Shown piece by piece: positions 1 through 12,399 of a DNA stretch of 64,000 nucleotides (its first letter is position 1; every line of letters begins with the position of its first letter). The notes beneath the pieces are model-generated. The model searched no databases. It was not told where the DNA came from and saw only the letters and a program-made list of their open reading frames with translations. Made by a program: the position numbers and the translations under genes. Source of the stretch: Hormiphora californensis (taxonomy: Eukaryota; Ctenophora; Tentaculata; Cydippida; Pleurobrachiidae); NCBI GenBank assembly GCA_020137815.1, contig CM035353.1:7595298-7659297 (forward strand), read 5' to 3'.

Positions 1-339
1 TTACCGTAACCTCGAAATAAATTAACATTATTTCACCTCGATATTAAAGAATTATAGCTCTTTTTTCTCTTTACTGGTAGGAGCTTTGGCAACAGGTGTC
101 TCACTCACATGGGTGTTTTAGTTGTACTTGTAAAAGAGGGACAGAGAGAGCGAGAGAGAAGGGGAAGATGGAGAGAGAGTTAGAGAGATAGAGAGAGAGA
201 GGAGGATAGAGAATATGAGAGAGAGAGCGAGACAGCTACTTCTGCATTCACCATGTGCTTCTAACTTCTAGACAAATTTCCTTCATCTTTACTTTCTTCA
301 CTTCTGTTGTCTATTAGCTTCAACTTAGGTTGTTCTTTA
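1..339. other. Flank of the satellite, GA-rich
   Basis: No gene is supported. 120-235 is a degenerate GAGAGA-rich microsatellite. From about 240 the sequence becomes TTCTACTTC-rich and resembles diverged edge units of the satellite that follows. Confidence 0.6.
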
Positions 340-3300
340 GACAATTCAACTTCATGTGTCTGTTCTACTTCTAGACAATTCAACTTCATGTGTCTGTTCT
401 ACTTCTAGACAATTCAACTTCATGTGTCCTGTTCTACTTCTAGACAATTCAACTTCATGTGTCTGTTCTACTTCTAGACAATTCAACTTCATGTGTCTGT
501 TCTACTTCTAGACAATTCAACTTCATGTGTCTGTTCTACTTCTAGACAATTCAACTTCATGTGTCTGTTCTACTTCTAGACAATTCAACTTCATGTGTCT
601 GTTCTACTTCTAGACAATTCAACTTCATGTGTCTGTTCTACTTCTAGACAATTCAACTTCATGTGTCTGTTCTACTTCTAGACAATTCAACTTCATGTGT
701 CTGTTCTACTTCTAGACAATTCAACTTCATGTGTCTGTTCTACTTCTAGACAATTCAACTTCATGTGTCTGTTCTACTTCTAGACAATTCAACTTCATGT
801 GTCTGTTCTACTTCTAGACAATTCAACTTCATGTGTCTGTTCTACTTCTAGACAATTCAACTTCATGTGTCTGTTCTACTTCTAGACAATTCAACTTCAT
901 GTGTCTGTTCTACTTCTAGACAATTCAACTTCATGTGTCTGTTCTACTTCTAGACAATTCAACTTCATGTGTCTGTTCTACTTCTAGACAATTCAACTTC
1001 ATGTGTCTGTTCTACTTCTAGACAATTCAACTTCATGTGTCTGTTCTACTTCTAGACAATTCAACTTCATGTGTCTGTTCTACTTCTAGACAATTCAACT
1101 TCATGTGTCTGTTCTACTTCTAGACAATTCAACTTCATGTGTCTGTTCTACTTCTAGACAATTCAACTTCATGTGTCTGTTCTACTTCTAGACAATTCAA
1201 CTTCATGTGTCCTGTTCTACTTCTAGACAATTCAACTTCATGTGTCTGTTCTACTTCTAGACAATTCAACTTCATGTGTCTGTTCTACTTCTAGACAATT
1301 CAACTTCATGTGTCTGTTCTACTTCTAGACAATTCAACTTCATGTGTCTGTTCTACTTCTAGACAATTCAACTTCATGTGTCTGTTCTACTTCTAGACAA
1401 TTCAACTTCATGTGTCTGTTCTACTTCTAGACAATTCAACTTCATGTGTCTGTTCTACTTCTAGACAATTCAACTTCATGTGTCTGTTCTACTTCTAGAC
1501 AATTCAACTTCATGTGTCTGTTCTACTTCTAGACAATTCAACTTCATGTGTCTGTTCTACTTCTAGACAATTCAACTTCATGTGTCTGTTCTACTTCTAG
1601 ACAATTCAACTTCATGTGTCTGTTCTACTTCTAGACAATTCAACTTCATGTGTCTGTTCTACTTCTAGACAATTCAACTTCATGTGTCTGTTCTACTTCT
1701 AGACAATTCAACTTCATGTGTCTGTTCTACTTCTAGACAATTCAACTTCATGTGTCTGTTCTACTTCTAGACAATTCAACTTCATGTGTCTGTTCTACTT
1801 CTAGACAATTCAACTTCATGTGTCTGTTCTACTTCTAGACAATTCAACTTCATGTGTCTGTTCTACTTCTAGACAATTCAACTTCATGTGTCTGTTCTAC
1901 TTCTAGACAATTCAACTTCATGTGTCCTGTTCTACTTCTAGACAATTCAACTTCATGTGTCTGTTCTACTTCTAGACAATTCAACTTCATGTGTCTGTTC
2001 TACTTCTAGACAATTCAACTTCATGTGTCTGTTCTACTTCTAGACAATTCAACTTCATGTGTCTGTTCTACTTCTAGACAATTCAACTTCATGTGTCTGT
2101 TCTACTTCTAGACAATTCAACTTCATGTGTCTGTTCTACTTCTAGACAATTCAACTTCATGTGTCTGTTCTACTTCTAGACAATTCAACTTCATGTGTCT
2201 GTTCTACTTCTAGACAATTCAACTTCATGTGTCTGTTCTACTTCTAGACAATTCAACTTCATGTGTCTGTTCTACTTCTAGACAATTCAACTTCATGTGT
2301 CTGTTCTACTTCTAGACAATTCAACTTCATGTGTCTGTTCTACTTCTAGACAATTCAACTTCATGTGTCTGTTCTACTTCTAGACAATTCAACTTCATGT
2401 GTCTGTTCTACTTCTAGACAATTCAACTTCATGTGTCTGTTCTACTTCTAGACAATTCAACTTCATGTGTCTGTTCTACTTCTAGACAATTCAACTTCAT
2501 GTGTCTGTTCTACTTCTAGACAATTCAACTTCATGTGTCTGTTCTACTTCTAGACAATTCAACTTCATGTGTCTGTTCTACTTCTAGACAATTCAACTTC
2601 ATGTGTCTGTTCTACTTCTAGACAATTCAACTTCATGTGTCTGTTCTACTTCTAGACAATTCAACTTCATGTGTCTGTTCTACTTCTAGACAATTCAACT
2701 TCATGTGTCCTGTTCTACTTCTAGACAATTCAACTTCATGTGTCTGTTCTACTTCTAGACAATTCAACTTCATGTGTCTGTTCTACTTCTAGACAATTCA
2801 ACTTCATGTGTCTGTTCTACTTCTAGACAATTCAACTTCATGTGTCTGTTCTACTTCTAGACAATTCAACTTCATGTGTCTGTTCTACTTCTAGACAATT
2901 CAACTTCATGTGTCTGTTCTACTTCTAGACAATTCAACTTCATGTGTCTGTTCTACTTCTAGACAATTCAACTTCATGTGTCTGTTCTACTTCTAGACAA
3001 TTCAACTTCATGTGTCTGTTCTACTTCTAGACAATTCAACTTCATGTGTCTGTTCTACTTCTAGACAATTCAACTTCATGTGTCTGTTCTACTTCTAGAC
3101 AATTCAACTTCATGTGTCTGTTCTACTTCTAGACAATTCAACTTCATGTGTCTGTTCTACTTCTAGACAATTCAACTTCATGTGTCTGTTCTACTTCTAG
3201 ACAATTCAACTTCATGTGTCTGTTCTACTTCTAGACAATTCAACTTCATGTGTCTGTTCTACTTCTAGACAATTCAACTTCATGTGTCTGTTCTACTTCT

Positions 3301-4091
3301 AGACAATTCAACTTCATGTGTCTGTTCTACTTCTAGACAATTCAACTTCATGTGTCTGTTCTACTTCTAGACAATTCAACTTCATGTGTCCTGTTCTACT
3401 TCTAGACAATTCAACTTCATGTGTCTGTTCTACTTCTAGACAATTCAACTTCATGTGTCTGTTCTACTTCTAGACAATTCAACTTCATGTGTCTGTTCTA
3501 CTTCTAGACAATTCAACTTCATGTGTCTGTTCTACTTCTAGACAATTCAACTTCATGTGTCCTGTTCTACTTCTAGACAATTCAACTTCATGTGTCTGTT
3601 CTACTTCTAGACAATTCAACTTCATGTGTCTGTTCTACTTCTAGACAATTCAACTTCATGTGTCTGTTCTACTTCTAGACAATTCAACTTCATGTGTCTG
3701 TTCTACTTCTAGACAATTCAACTTCATGTGTCTGTTCTACTTCTAGACAATTCAACTTCATGTGTCTGTTCTACTTCTAGACAATTCAACTTCATGTGTC
3801 TGTTCTACTTCTAGACAATTCAACTTCATGTGTCTGTTCTACTTCTAGACAATTCAACTTCATGTGTCTGTTCTACTTCTAGACAATTCAACTTCATGTG
3901 TCTGTTCTACTTCTAGACAATTCAACTTCATGTGTCTGTTCTACTTCTAGACAATTCAACTTCATGTGTCTGTTCTACTTCTAGACATTTCAACTTCATG
4001 TGTCTGTTCTACTTCTAGACAATTCAACTTCATGTGTCTGTTCTACTTCTAGACAATTCAACTTCATGTGCCTGTTCTACTTCTAGACATT
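340..4091. repeat. 34-bp satellite array, about 110 copies
   Basis: The unit starts GACAATTCAACTTCATGTGT and continues with CTGTTCTACTTCTA, 34 bp in all. It runs head to tail with almost no substitutions. Six units carry one extra C (GTGTCCTG instead of GTGTCTG), with the CC at 428, 1211, 1926, 2709, 3390 and 3561. Those spacings equal 23, 21, 23, 20 and 5 units plus 1 bp each. The last units, from about 3985, have extra substitutions (GACATTTC, GTGCCTG), as expected at an array edge. The period is not a multiple of three and I see no coding role. Confidence 0.97.
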
Positions 4092-6688
4092 TCTTTTACT
4101 TCTATAAGACACACTTGCGGTAAACTATAAAGGCGGAGTTGTATCTGAGAGCTATATAGTAAATTCTGGTACTTTCTTCTATGTACAACTACCTCCTCCA
4201 CGTCAACAACACTACATGTTGACACTGCAGCAGCAGCTGTGGGGTTCTCTTAATTCAGCAGATTCTGTAGTTGTGTTGACACGCGATATCCAGTGGCAGC
4301 TTCGCGTTGGTTATTATTCTGAGTTGTTTAATTTGAAGTTGAATTGAAGTTAATTTATGATTAACGTAATAGCGAAGCAATATATATACCAAGAGTATGA
4401 ATCATAATGAAGTATAATTAAGAATTCTTGTTTGGCAATTAAAAGTATTCCATAGTTCAAAGAGGCGGTCAAGTGGAAAACATTCTTGCCGCGTGCATGT
4501 TAAAACGCTTGGAAATAACTTTGTGTATCATGCACACTATATACCAGCTTGTATCACTACCGCTCCACATGTTGATAAACAATTCTCGCTTCTCACTTCT
4601 CACTAAGACTTATTACTGTAGTCTTTTGTTCAGGTCTGAGTATAATATACTGCCCAGTAGAGCCTACATGCCCGCATATATTATGTTTACTAGACCAATT
4701 ATAAAACCAGATCTTGTACACAGATCAGTCTCTTGGAATCCCGGCCTCTCTCACTTGATTTGTATCCTACTATCCTAGCTAGCTCACATGTCATGTGTAT
4801 CCTCTCTCTCTCACAATTCATCTTTGAGTAAGTCATCAGTTACACATGTACCACACCACATGAAACTGTAACCACTCACCATGTGCAGCTGTTAGTAAAG
4901 ACAATAATGATATCCTGCCCTATTGATGAGTGATAGTAGGGCGTCTGATGTTCTAAGATGAAATATTGCATGCTTAATACCGACGCTTTATTATTCATTA
5001 TCACCCAGATTATTTGCAGATTCTCATCAGTATCTTGAATTTTAATTTGATAACCCCTGGCATCATAATATTGTAAGCTCCAAAATGGGCTTCCCCACAC
5101 AGACCTCGTCGTATTAATTGCTTCTCTTCTTTCTCATATAGATTCGGCATATACTTCTCTCTCTGTCTGACCGTCTCCCCCTCTCTCTCTTCTCTCTCTC
5201 TCTCTCTCCTCTGTTATCCAATCTTGTACACCATACTCTATGTGATTGCAGCTCTATCGACCTTTTCATATTACCCTACCATGGGGCCATCTCTATCGTG
5301 TTAGTAGTACAACCGTACAACCTGCTTCGTTAGCCACTATCATAGTCGCGGGACTAATTCGTAAAGTCCCACTTGACTCCTTATTTAGTAGATGTCTTCT
5401 TCCCCCCTTCCACCAGCCACCTACATATTATACTGAGGAGACAGGAGAAGAGACTTTGACAGTGATTGGTATTTAAAGTGCTTTACTAAATTACAGCGCA
5501 GGGAAGTATGGAGATGGGAAGTATGGAGATGCAACAGAAGAAAGGGTATTACTGATTAGAGGAGGAGGCTGAATGGAGAAAGCTCCAGACTCTGCAGTAA
5601 TGATTATATAGCTGCAGATGAAAGGGATCAAAGGGATTGCGTGCATTTGTTGACATGAATGCTGTTCCTGCAGTACTCAATCTTTCCGATATTATGTTAA
5701 AGATCTTTGCTGCCCAGCTCGAATATAAAGAGCTGGGGTAGGGCTGGGGCTGGGTCAGCGATAAAACACGTCTTGTGTTGGCTGTTGCTACCCGATGAAT
5801 GGGTACTTGTGAAATTTATTTGTCGCCACGTGTAATGCGTGGCTGAATGAGTATTGCGGGGTCTAGTTATAGTATTTGCATTCAGAGTGAGTTGGGGATC
5901 GGTCTCTTGCTATAGGGGTTCATGAGTGTCGTGAGTACCTCTAGTGAATAGTGATACTTGCCACTTGGATCTGGTTAACATTAGGAAATAGGAACGTTAC
6001 GCTCGTCCTCCAAGTGACCAGTGCCACAATTGGGTGCCCACTGGGCGCTAATGAGCACCGCGGTAGAGGTTAGCTTAGGCTACTGATCACAACATATGGG
6101 ATATATTTCTCATCAAGAGAGAGATGTAATACTCAACACTGCAGTTGAGTCATGACCGCGTCAATCACACACGCAATTGATCCCCCCACACCACAGTGAC
6201 GTGATTCAGTCCTTTTAGAGGGAGCTATAAATAACATCGCTCTCTGATCGATAGTGCTGCACTATCAATGATACCATATATATTGGATTGTATTTGAGCT
6301 CAGCTATTCCAGCTTTTCCCTACTTATGGTGTACATTGTACAATTATGTACATTGTACACGGTCATGTATGCCGTACTGTCTGAGTGTAAAGTCAGACAT
6401 TTGAAATTATTGGCCCCCTTTTTGCTTTTGTGAAAGTTTCAAAAGCTCTGACTTTACCAGTTGACGAGTGCTTTAATAAACACTTTTCTAACCCTGTCTT
6501 ATTGAAAAGTTGTTTAACCCAATTTTCACCTGCTATTGGACATGTCAGGTGTGGTGAAACCAATAACACTTTGATCTTGTGTCAACCAATGTTTTTCACT
6601 GTGTTTCCCTTTGAAAACGTTTTGCCTGTTCAACCTATAGAAAGATGTAATATACATGGGTAGTGTGTGTGTGCTATGATAGAGTGTC
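4092..6688. other. Intergenic, no gene supported
   Basis: Only short frames without convincing starts or motifs are present. 5160-5211 is a CT microsatellite. One frame, 5249-5471, follows an AG (TTGCAG) and ends at a possible donor (ATTGGTATTT). It could be an exon but matches nothing I know. Around 6330-6365 there is a short symmetric cluster of TGTACATTGTACA. The stretch just upstream of the INPP1-like ATG should hold that gene's promoter, but I see no TATA box or initiator I would defend. Confidence 0.5.
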
Positions 6689-9600
6689 ATGGAGGCATCC
6701 CAGCTGCTACAGACCCTTCTGGATATATCAGTACAAGCCAGTCATCTTGCCAGGTAGATTGTGTGTGATGTTGTAGAGTAACTCAACAAGTGCGGTGAGT
6801 AGTACGGTCCATGTTGCAGTTTGCAGAGTGTGGAACAAAAGATAGAGTAATATATTCCATGACCTCAACTCAGAGACCAATGTTACCTCTGTTTACTAGA
6901 TGTCAACTCTCTCTCAACTCTTAGACCAACATTGCCTACTACTTTACTAGATTAATACGAGATGATAAGGAACTATTTGATCTACTGGTGGCATCGAAAG
7001 ATGTCCGAGTGTTGGACGGATCTCCTGACTTTAAAACACTGGCAGACGTCCTGATACAATCAACCTTTAAATACAGGATAGGAAAACAGGTATACATCTA
7101 GCTATTGTTATACCAAAGTTAATTCTGTCAGAGCATTCGCCTGACCTTATTTTCATTTCTTTCAAATAAGCGCACGAGAACTGTTATGTGGCAATTGAAA
7201 TTAGTGGAGATTAATTTTAGAGTTTCTAAATCATGTCCCAATCATGTTTAACAAACTTACCCAATGTTCAACAGTTTCCTGGTCATCGTATATCGATCCG
7301 AGGGGAGGAGGATGGCACCTTTCCGAGCCTGAACGGGGGAAAAATAGACTTGAAGATAACAGATGATATTGATAACACACGGTTAGCATGCATTTCATGT
7401 AATTAAGGGTTAATTGACTGTCCCGATATAACCGATAACCACCCTAATTAGATCTCCTGATCATCTATGGTACCATTGCCCCCCCCCCTATTCTCGCTTA
7501 GCGATATGTGTGAGATCGATCGTACGCGACTTCCATATCTCTCACATGTGCCCATGTCACTTGGGCACGTCGCGCTATCCCCTGTATGTGGCTGCCAACC
7601 ATGTCACCTACTCTAATCCATGTCAGACTACGCGATGATCTTCCTATCCCATATGATACACTGTCAGGGCATTGGCCTGACAAATGATGCACGTAGTAGC
7701 CGACTAATCCATTACCACGTTCCAGACGTCTACTGAGCTGTGTGCTGAAGAACGTTAACGTGATAGACAAGCTGAGTGAGGGAGTGCACAGGAGTATCTC
7801 AGTGAGAGATGATCTTGTGCGGCAATGTGATGGGATAATGCTCCCTGAAGACCTTGACATTTGGATTGATCCCATAGGTGAGGAGTAGGAACAAGTAAAC
7901 AACCAATCAGAACTCGTTATTTAGGTCACGTGACTGGTTATCAGCCAATCAGGGATCAGTATTTCCTGATTCGGTCGGTTCCTGGTGAGGAGTGCCCCTT
8001 TCTCACAATGTTCATGTTCTGTCATTATATAGCTCACAATATACTTGCTGGAGAAGCAGCTTCTCACCCCTATAACTAGCAACAACACAATACTTTTACT
8101 TTGAAACCAGCTATCACTGAGCTGCGGCTGAGGACACCCCTAGGTTACTTTAAGGACATCCATTAATCATTGTTATGTTACAGATAGTACGAAGGGATAT
8201 ATAACGGGCGGGACCAGTCTGGAGAGTGTCACTGTACTGGTAGGGGTCCACTACAACTCTGTCCCAATTCTGGGTAAGCAGTTTCCATTGGTATACCCCC
8301 CCTGCTGTTATATCGAGGTTTTCATTGGCAGGAGATCAGAGTAGATTTAAGCATATATCCATATAAAATCGCCACGTTACAAGTGCTATAATTTTAACTG
8401 AGTAACCCAGCTTCTCGCTCCCCTACAAGAATATAGGTGATGTAACCTCCTTCCCTCCAGGAGTGATGAGTTATCCCTTCACCAAGGAACAGATATGGGG
8501 TCTTGCCTACGAAGACAAGCGGATTTGTAATCTTCCAAAACCCAGGATAACCAGTCCAATCAAGTCAGTATATTGTGTAACAACTCGACTTGACAAGTTG
8601 ACAAGTTGGACAGTATAGTAAATATATGTATCCGTCACGTCATGGCGCCCCACTAGAAATGTTGCCATAGTGACACGGCGCCCCACTCCTTGACAACCAC
8701 TCTCCTTGACAACCACTCCCCTTGACAACCACACTCCTTGACAACCACTCTCCAATTGACAACCAGTATATATGTCAGTTGTCAAAGTGTGTCTACCGCA
8801 GAGAATGCCGTAGACTCTACGGCAGTTTAATGCATTCCCTTTTTCATTTTATGAGTTGTCATTATATTGACCGTCCCTCTCTACTACAGGAACATAGTGT
8901 TGTCTGGGGTGGAGAGTAACAAGTGTAAGGATCAACTTCTCAGTGCCGGATATCAGGTATTTCACACAGATAAACCTTGCTGAGCGTTTCATTTTGTTGA
9001 GTAAGGTGCTCAACAACAGATCATTATAACCTCGCTATAATACTCGGTATTTCCCTTGTGGTGAGCCACACCCGATCTAAATACTGCACGCGAAGTATTT
9101 CAAAACGAGGTGTGACTTGTTGAGTAGGGGATGGAGATCTCAACAAGGTCTGACAGGAAAGTAGGGAAAGGTCTTAAAATAGAAATGCAAGCAGTATAAC
9201 TTAATATATTGCAGGGAAATTGTTTCCCCTCCTTGATTAATCAAAGTGTCTCGTCTCCAAGATTAGACAGCTGGGTATCCAAATTGTATGTGATGCAGTT
9301 CTAAAAATACCAACTAAAAAACTATTAGACATGTTACAACACCCCTCCCACTCCAACACATAATGTACTCTCTCTCTCTCTCTCACTCCCTCTCTCACTC
9401 CCTCTCTCTCTCTCTCTCGAAACAACATCTAACACGTGTACCTTTTTCAGATAGAAGCTGTCCAGGGGGCTGGCCACAAATTGGGATGCGTGATATCAGG
9501 CAAGGCATCATTCTTCTTCACATCTAGAACTGGGTAGGTATCCCCTGTAGATGGGAGAAGGGTGTATTATAGTGGCTGGGTTGTCATTCAAGCAGGGTGG

Positions 9601-9912
9601 TGTTGCAGTGGTGGTCATGTGTTTTTTTAAAATGAAATACACATACCATGAAAACGTTGAAACGTTGAACATGTTGTAACATGTTGTAATATATATCTTC
9701 CATTCAGCACGTTCCAATGGGATACCTGTGGACCCCACGCCATCCTGAGGGCAATGTCAGGAGACATCCTGACCCTTGCCCCGGGTCCCAATGGCCGGTT
9801 GCGCCTCGGTGAGCCCCTCAAGTACAATGACAGCACGGGTCCCAACTCAGGATTCATTGCCTATGTGGATGGGAGAGAAATGGAGAAGTTAAAGGGAAAA
9901 CTTAACTTATGA
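6689..9912 (+). CDS. INPP1: Inositol polyphosphate 1-phosphatase (INPP1-like), 9 exons
   Basis: The gene encodes a cytosolic Mg-dependent, lithium-sensitive phosphatase. The family removes the 1-phosphate from inositol 1,4-bisphosphate and inositol 1,3,4-trisphosphate in inositol recycling. Exons read by eye: 6689-6753, 6951-7089, 7275-7381, 7726-7877, 8184-8273, 8461-8563, 8890-8956, 9451-9533, 9708-9912. All joins keep frame and have GT/AG borders, giving 1,011 nt or 336 aa plus TGA. Family metal-site motifs are present in order: DFKTLADVL (exon 2), RGEED (exon 3), WIDPIDSTKGYI (split by the exon 4/5 intron) and FQWDTCGPHAILRAMSG (exon 9). The PFTKEQIWGLAY and GAGHKLGC segments also match family positions. 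The human enzyme is 399 aa; this one is shorter, mainly in loops and at the C terminus. All catalytic motifs are intact. The ATG at 6689 is chosen because it is the first in frame and gives the family-like N-terminal helix. Confidence 0.87.
9361..9420. repeat. CT microsatellite in intron 8 of the INPP1-like gene
   Basis: An interrupted CTCTCT run, with CTCACTCC interruptions, lies in the polypyrimidine region some 30 bp upstream of the exon 8 acceptor at 9451. Confidence 0.85.
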
Positions 9913-10475
9913 TATGCAGCTACATTGTCTGGAGGAGGGGTGAGAGAGACATGTTTCAGGGTGAGAGCGTGGGTGCAGGGGTGTGTGCACTGTGCAGGAG
10001 GGGTGAGAGAGATATGTTTCAGGGAGAGATCGCGTGGGTACAGGGGTGTGCAGGGGTGTGTGGTATAAATACAAGCTGTGTAATAGGGACCAACTTACAA
10101 AAAGTACCCGGGTCATTAATGGATTGTACAAAGTGTGTATGACGATACAATGAGAGTGTGTAATGTGTACAACTGTTTGTACATTTGTATTTAGTATTTT
10201 ACACTCAATCGTATATTTTAGTGCATTGTGCCGCTTAGATGTGAGCATTTTAAATGTATACTCTTTACATTCTAATCTCATTAATATAACAGAGTTTTAA
10301 TGGGGGGGGGGGGGCAGATGAGTACATACTACCAAATGAGTAATGCCAAAAACGTAGTAATTACAATATAGAGTACTGCTAGGCTGTCCAAAGAATATAC
10401 TAAATACACACACCGCAGCAGGATTTCAATGCCCACTAAACTCTTTTGTCCATCATTCATGATCATACCAGTGCT
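9913..10475. other. INPP1-like 3' region with a two-copy tandem repeat
   Basis: 9932-10070 holds two diverged copies of a roughly 70-bp unit containing GAGGGGTGAGAGAGA, ATGTTTCAGGG and GTGCAGGGGTG. A G-run of 12 lies at 10303-10314. I see no clear AATAAA signal, so the transcript end is not placed. Confidence 0.6.
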
Positions 10476-10642
10476 GCTTGCAGTCAAAATACGGTAACGC
10501 AAAATACAGTAAGGAGACGCGCACGGTGCATAACGCGCGGCAAAAAGTTCATGTGTCAGCACGTACTAGCGCCCTGATTGGTCACGGTTGCGCGTCGTCT
10601 TACTGTATCTTCGTTTTCCATTACCGTTTTCCCACTACAAGC
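10476..10642. mobile_element. MITE, family 1 (copy A)
   Basis: Terminal inverted repeats: the left end reads GCTTGCAGTCAAAATACGGT and the right end, reverse-complemented, reads GCTTGTAGTGGGAAAACGGT. Both continue into ATACAGTAAG followed by GACGCGC. The core includes CCCTGATTGGTCACGG. The copy at 49,007-49,193 shares the ends and the same core (ACCAATCAGAGCGCC). There is no coding capacity. Confidence 0.75.
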
Positions 10643-12221
10643 GACCGTGTACTCCATGATTGGCCACATCGATACCTGAATGAGATCGACGTCACGAGCA
10701 ACTGAGATCGATCTCACATAGGGAGCGAGAATAGGTTGCAATGGATCCAAAGTCCATGATACACTTTACTAGGTTTATCAAACCTATTATTAAATAGTAT
10801 GTTTCCATAGTTGACCGGGTTGCGAGCACACGACACACGGATTTCTCAATTCATTGGATTCTCATTTCACACACCTGGCACTGTTGTTGTATTGTCATGT
10901 TACACGTGAGTGAGTCTGTGTTGTCGTGTTACACGTGCGACCCAATAGGAAGAGCCCCATGGACACAAAGGAAGCAGCACGCCGGCTCTGCGTTTCACGC
11001 ATACAAGAAGGCGTCAGTGCGGCATTTCAGGCATCAATTGACAGCTGATAGAGGAGAAGGTATCAGTACGAGAGGCATTGGAGAGTGTAGCGAACCACTC
11101 AGCTATCGCCTATCAGATGGATAAGTCGATATGAATTTAATTTAAAAAATTTTTTTCTTGCAGTTATCAGTGTGTTTTAATATGAATTCTTGTCTCTATT
11201 AAAAACAGTACAAAATCACGGATCACTACATTTGGTAATGGAACACGGTCATAAGAATATGAGGAAAGGTTGAGAAATTCGGTTTCACCTCATTTTTCTT
11301 TGTCGGGGGAATTGTTATTTGTTGTATTGTCATGTTACACGTAAGTGAGTGTGTGTTGTCGTGTTACACGTACTATACTACTATCATGATTACAAACTTA
11401 TGAAAGACAGAGAGAATGGGTGAAACCGATGGGATGACAAGGTCGCACCAAGCATGACGCTGCACGTGTAACATGACAATACAACACTGTTCCGTCATTA
11501 TATACGAGGAAGGAGAAGGGGCCGTAATCAGGATAATGCTCTTCAACCGGTGCGTGGTAGAGGGCAGGGTCGTGGCCGAAGAGGCCGAAGCCGTGGGGCT
11601 GCTGCTGGGAGGCCCGTCGTGCAAGTAAATGCAAGGTGAGCGGGACCCTATACTCTGGAATAAATATATATAGTTTAATTTCTAATGTGTAAATGTTATG
11701 TACAAAAATTCTAATAAAGCACCCCACCCCTAGAAGGTGACGAGTTTGAAGAAGAAGACAACGAACATTCCAGAACCTGTACGTTTAGTACATACGGCAA
11801 TTGATCGTTACAGAAGAGCACGAAAGGAACAATCCACTGTAAGTTTTCCAAAAAACAACCCCTTCTAATCATTTTTACTATTAGTACTAGCGCACCCCTC
11901 ATGTAAGTGGTTTTGACAACCCAGTGGGCTGCAGCTGTTATGTAGTGGAGCTAATATAGAGGACGACCAGGACGGACACCACGATCAGAAGGCGGTATCT
12001 GGTGAAGAGATCAGTGTTCGACCGAGTCCCAACTATCCCAACTAGCTGAGGAATATTGTTACCGGGCTGATCGCTAGGGTCTGACGGTTAACATTCACGA
12101 TAGTCTCACTCTGGGAAATGAAGTTGTTCAAGGATTGGTCGGGAAAAATCCTTTAACTGTGACTCTTTCCAAATCCCAGTTTTGTGTTCAGTTTCCCTTC
12201 AGTATTCGGGCTATGCCTCAA
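10643..12221. other. Decayed sequence with repeated TGTTACACGT motifs
   Basis: TTGTATTGTCATGTTACACGT occurs at about 10,887 and 11,321 in direct orientation, and once inverted at about 11,461. Each direct copy is followed by GAGT(C/G)TGTGTTGTCGTGTTACACGT-like sequence. 11,490-11,633 in one frame is Arg/Gly-rich (GRGQGRGRRGRSRG) and ends at a possible donor AAGGTGAGC. I do not identify a gene; the stretch looks like remnants of one or more elements. Confidence 0.4.
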
Positions 12222-12309
12222 AGCCAAAAGAAGGACATTTTGGGCCCCAACCTTGAACCTACGATCGTTGCATGAGTAGGTTGGGGCCCAAAATGTCCTT
12301 CTTTTGGCT
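12222..12309. repeat. 32-bp perfect inverted-repeat hairpin
   Basis: The arms at 12,222-12,253 and 12,278-12,309 are exact reverse complements: AGCCAAAAGAAGGACATTTT, then GGGCCCCAACCT. They are separated by a 24-nt loop. A further GGGCT/AGCCC pair lies outside the arms. It could be a tiny fold-back MITE or a source of a miRNA-like hairpin RNA. I saw no second copy in the window. Confidence 0.9.
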
Positions 12310-12399
12310 CGAGCCCTGGCGATAACGAATTCGTGTGAGCAAAGAGTTACATTTGACCAGTGTCTAGCTCATGAGCTCTCACCATGAGCTCTCACTATA

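Noticed and set aside
340-4091. Possibility of a CRISPR-like or VNTR-coding array
   Set aside because: There are no variable spacers between repeats, and the 34-bp period breaks every reading frame.
8507-8785. Minus-strand 92-codon frame in the INPP1-like gene
   Set aside because: It covers an exon and intron of the well-supported plus-strand gene and consists largely of a CTTGACAACCACTC tandem repeat.
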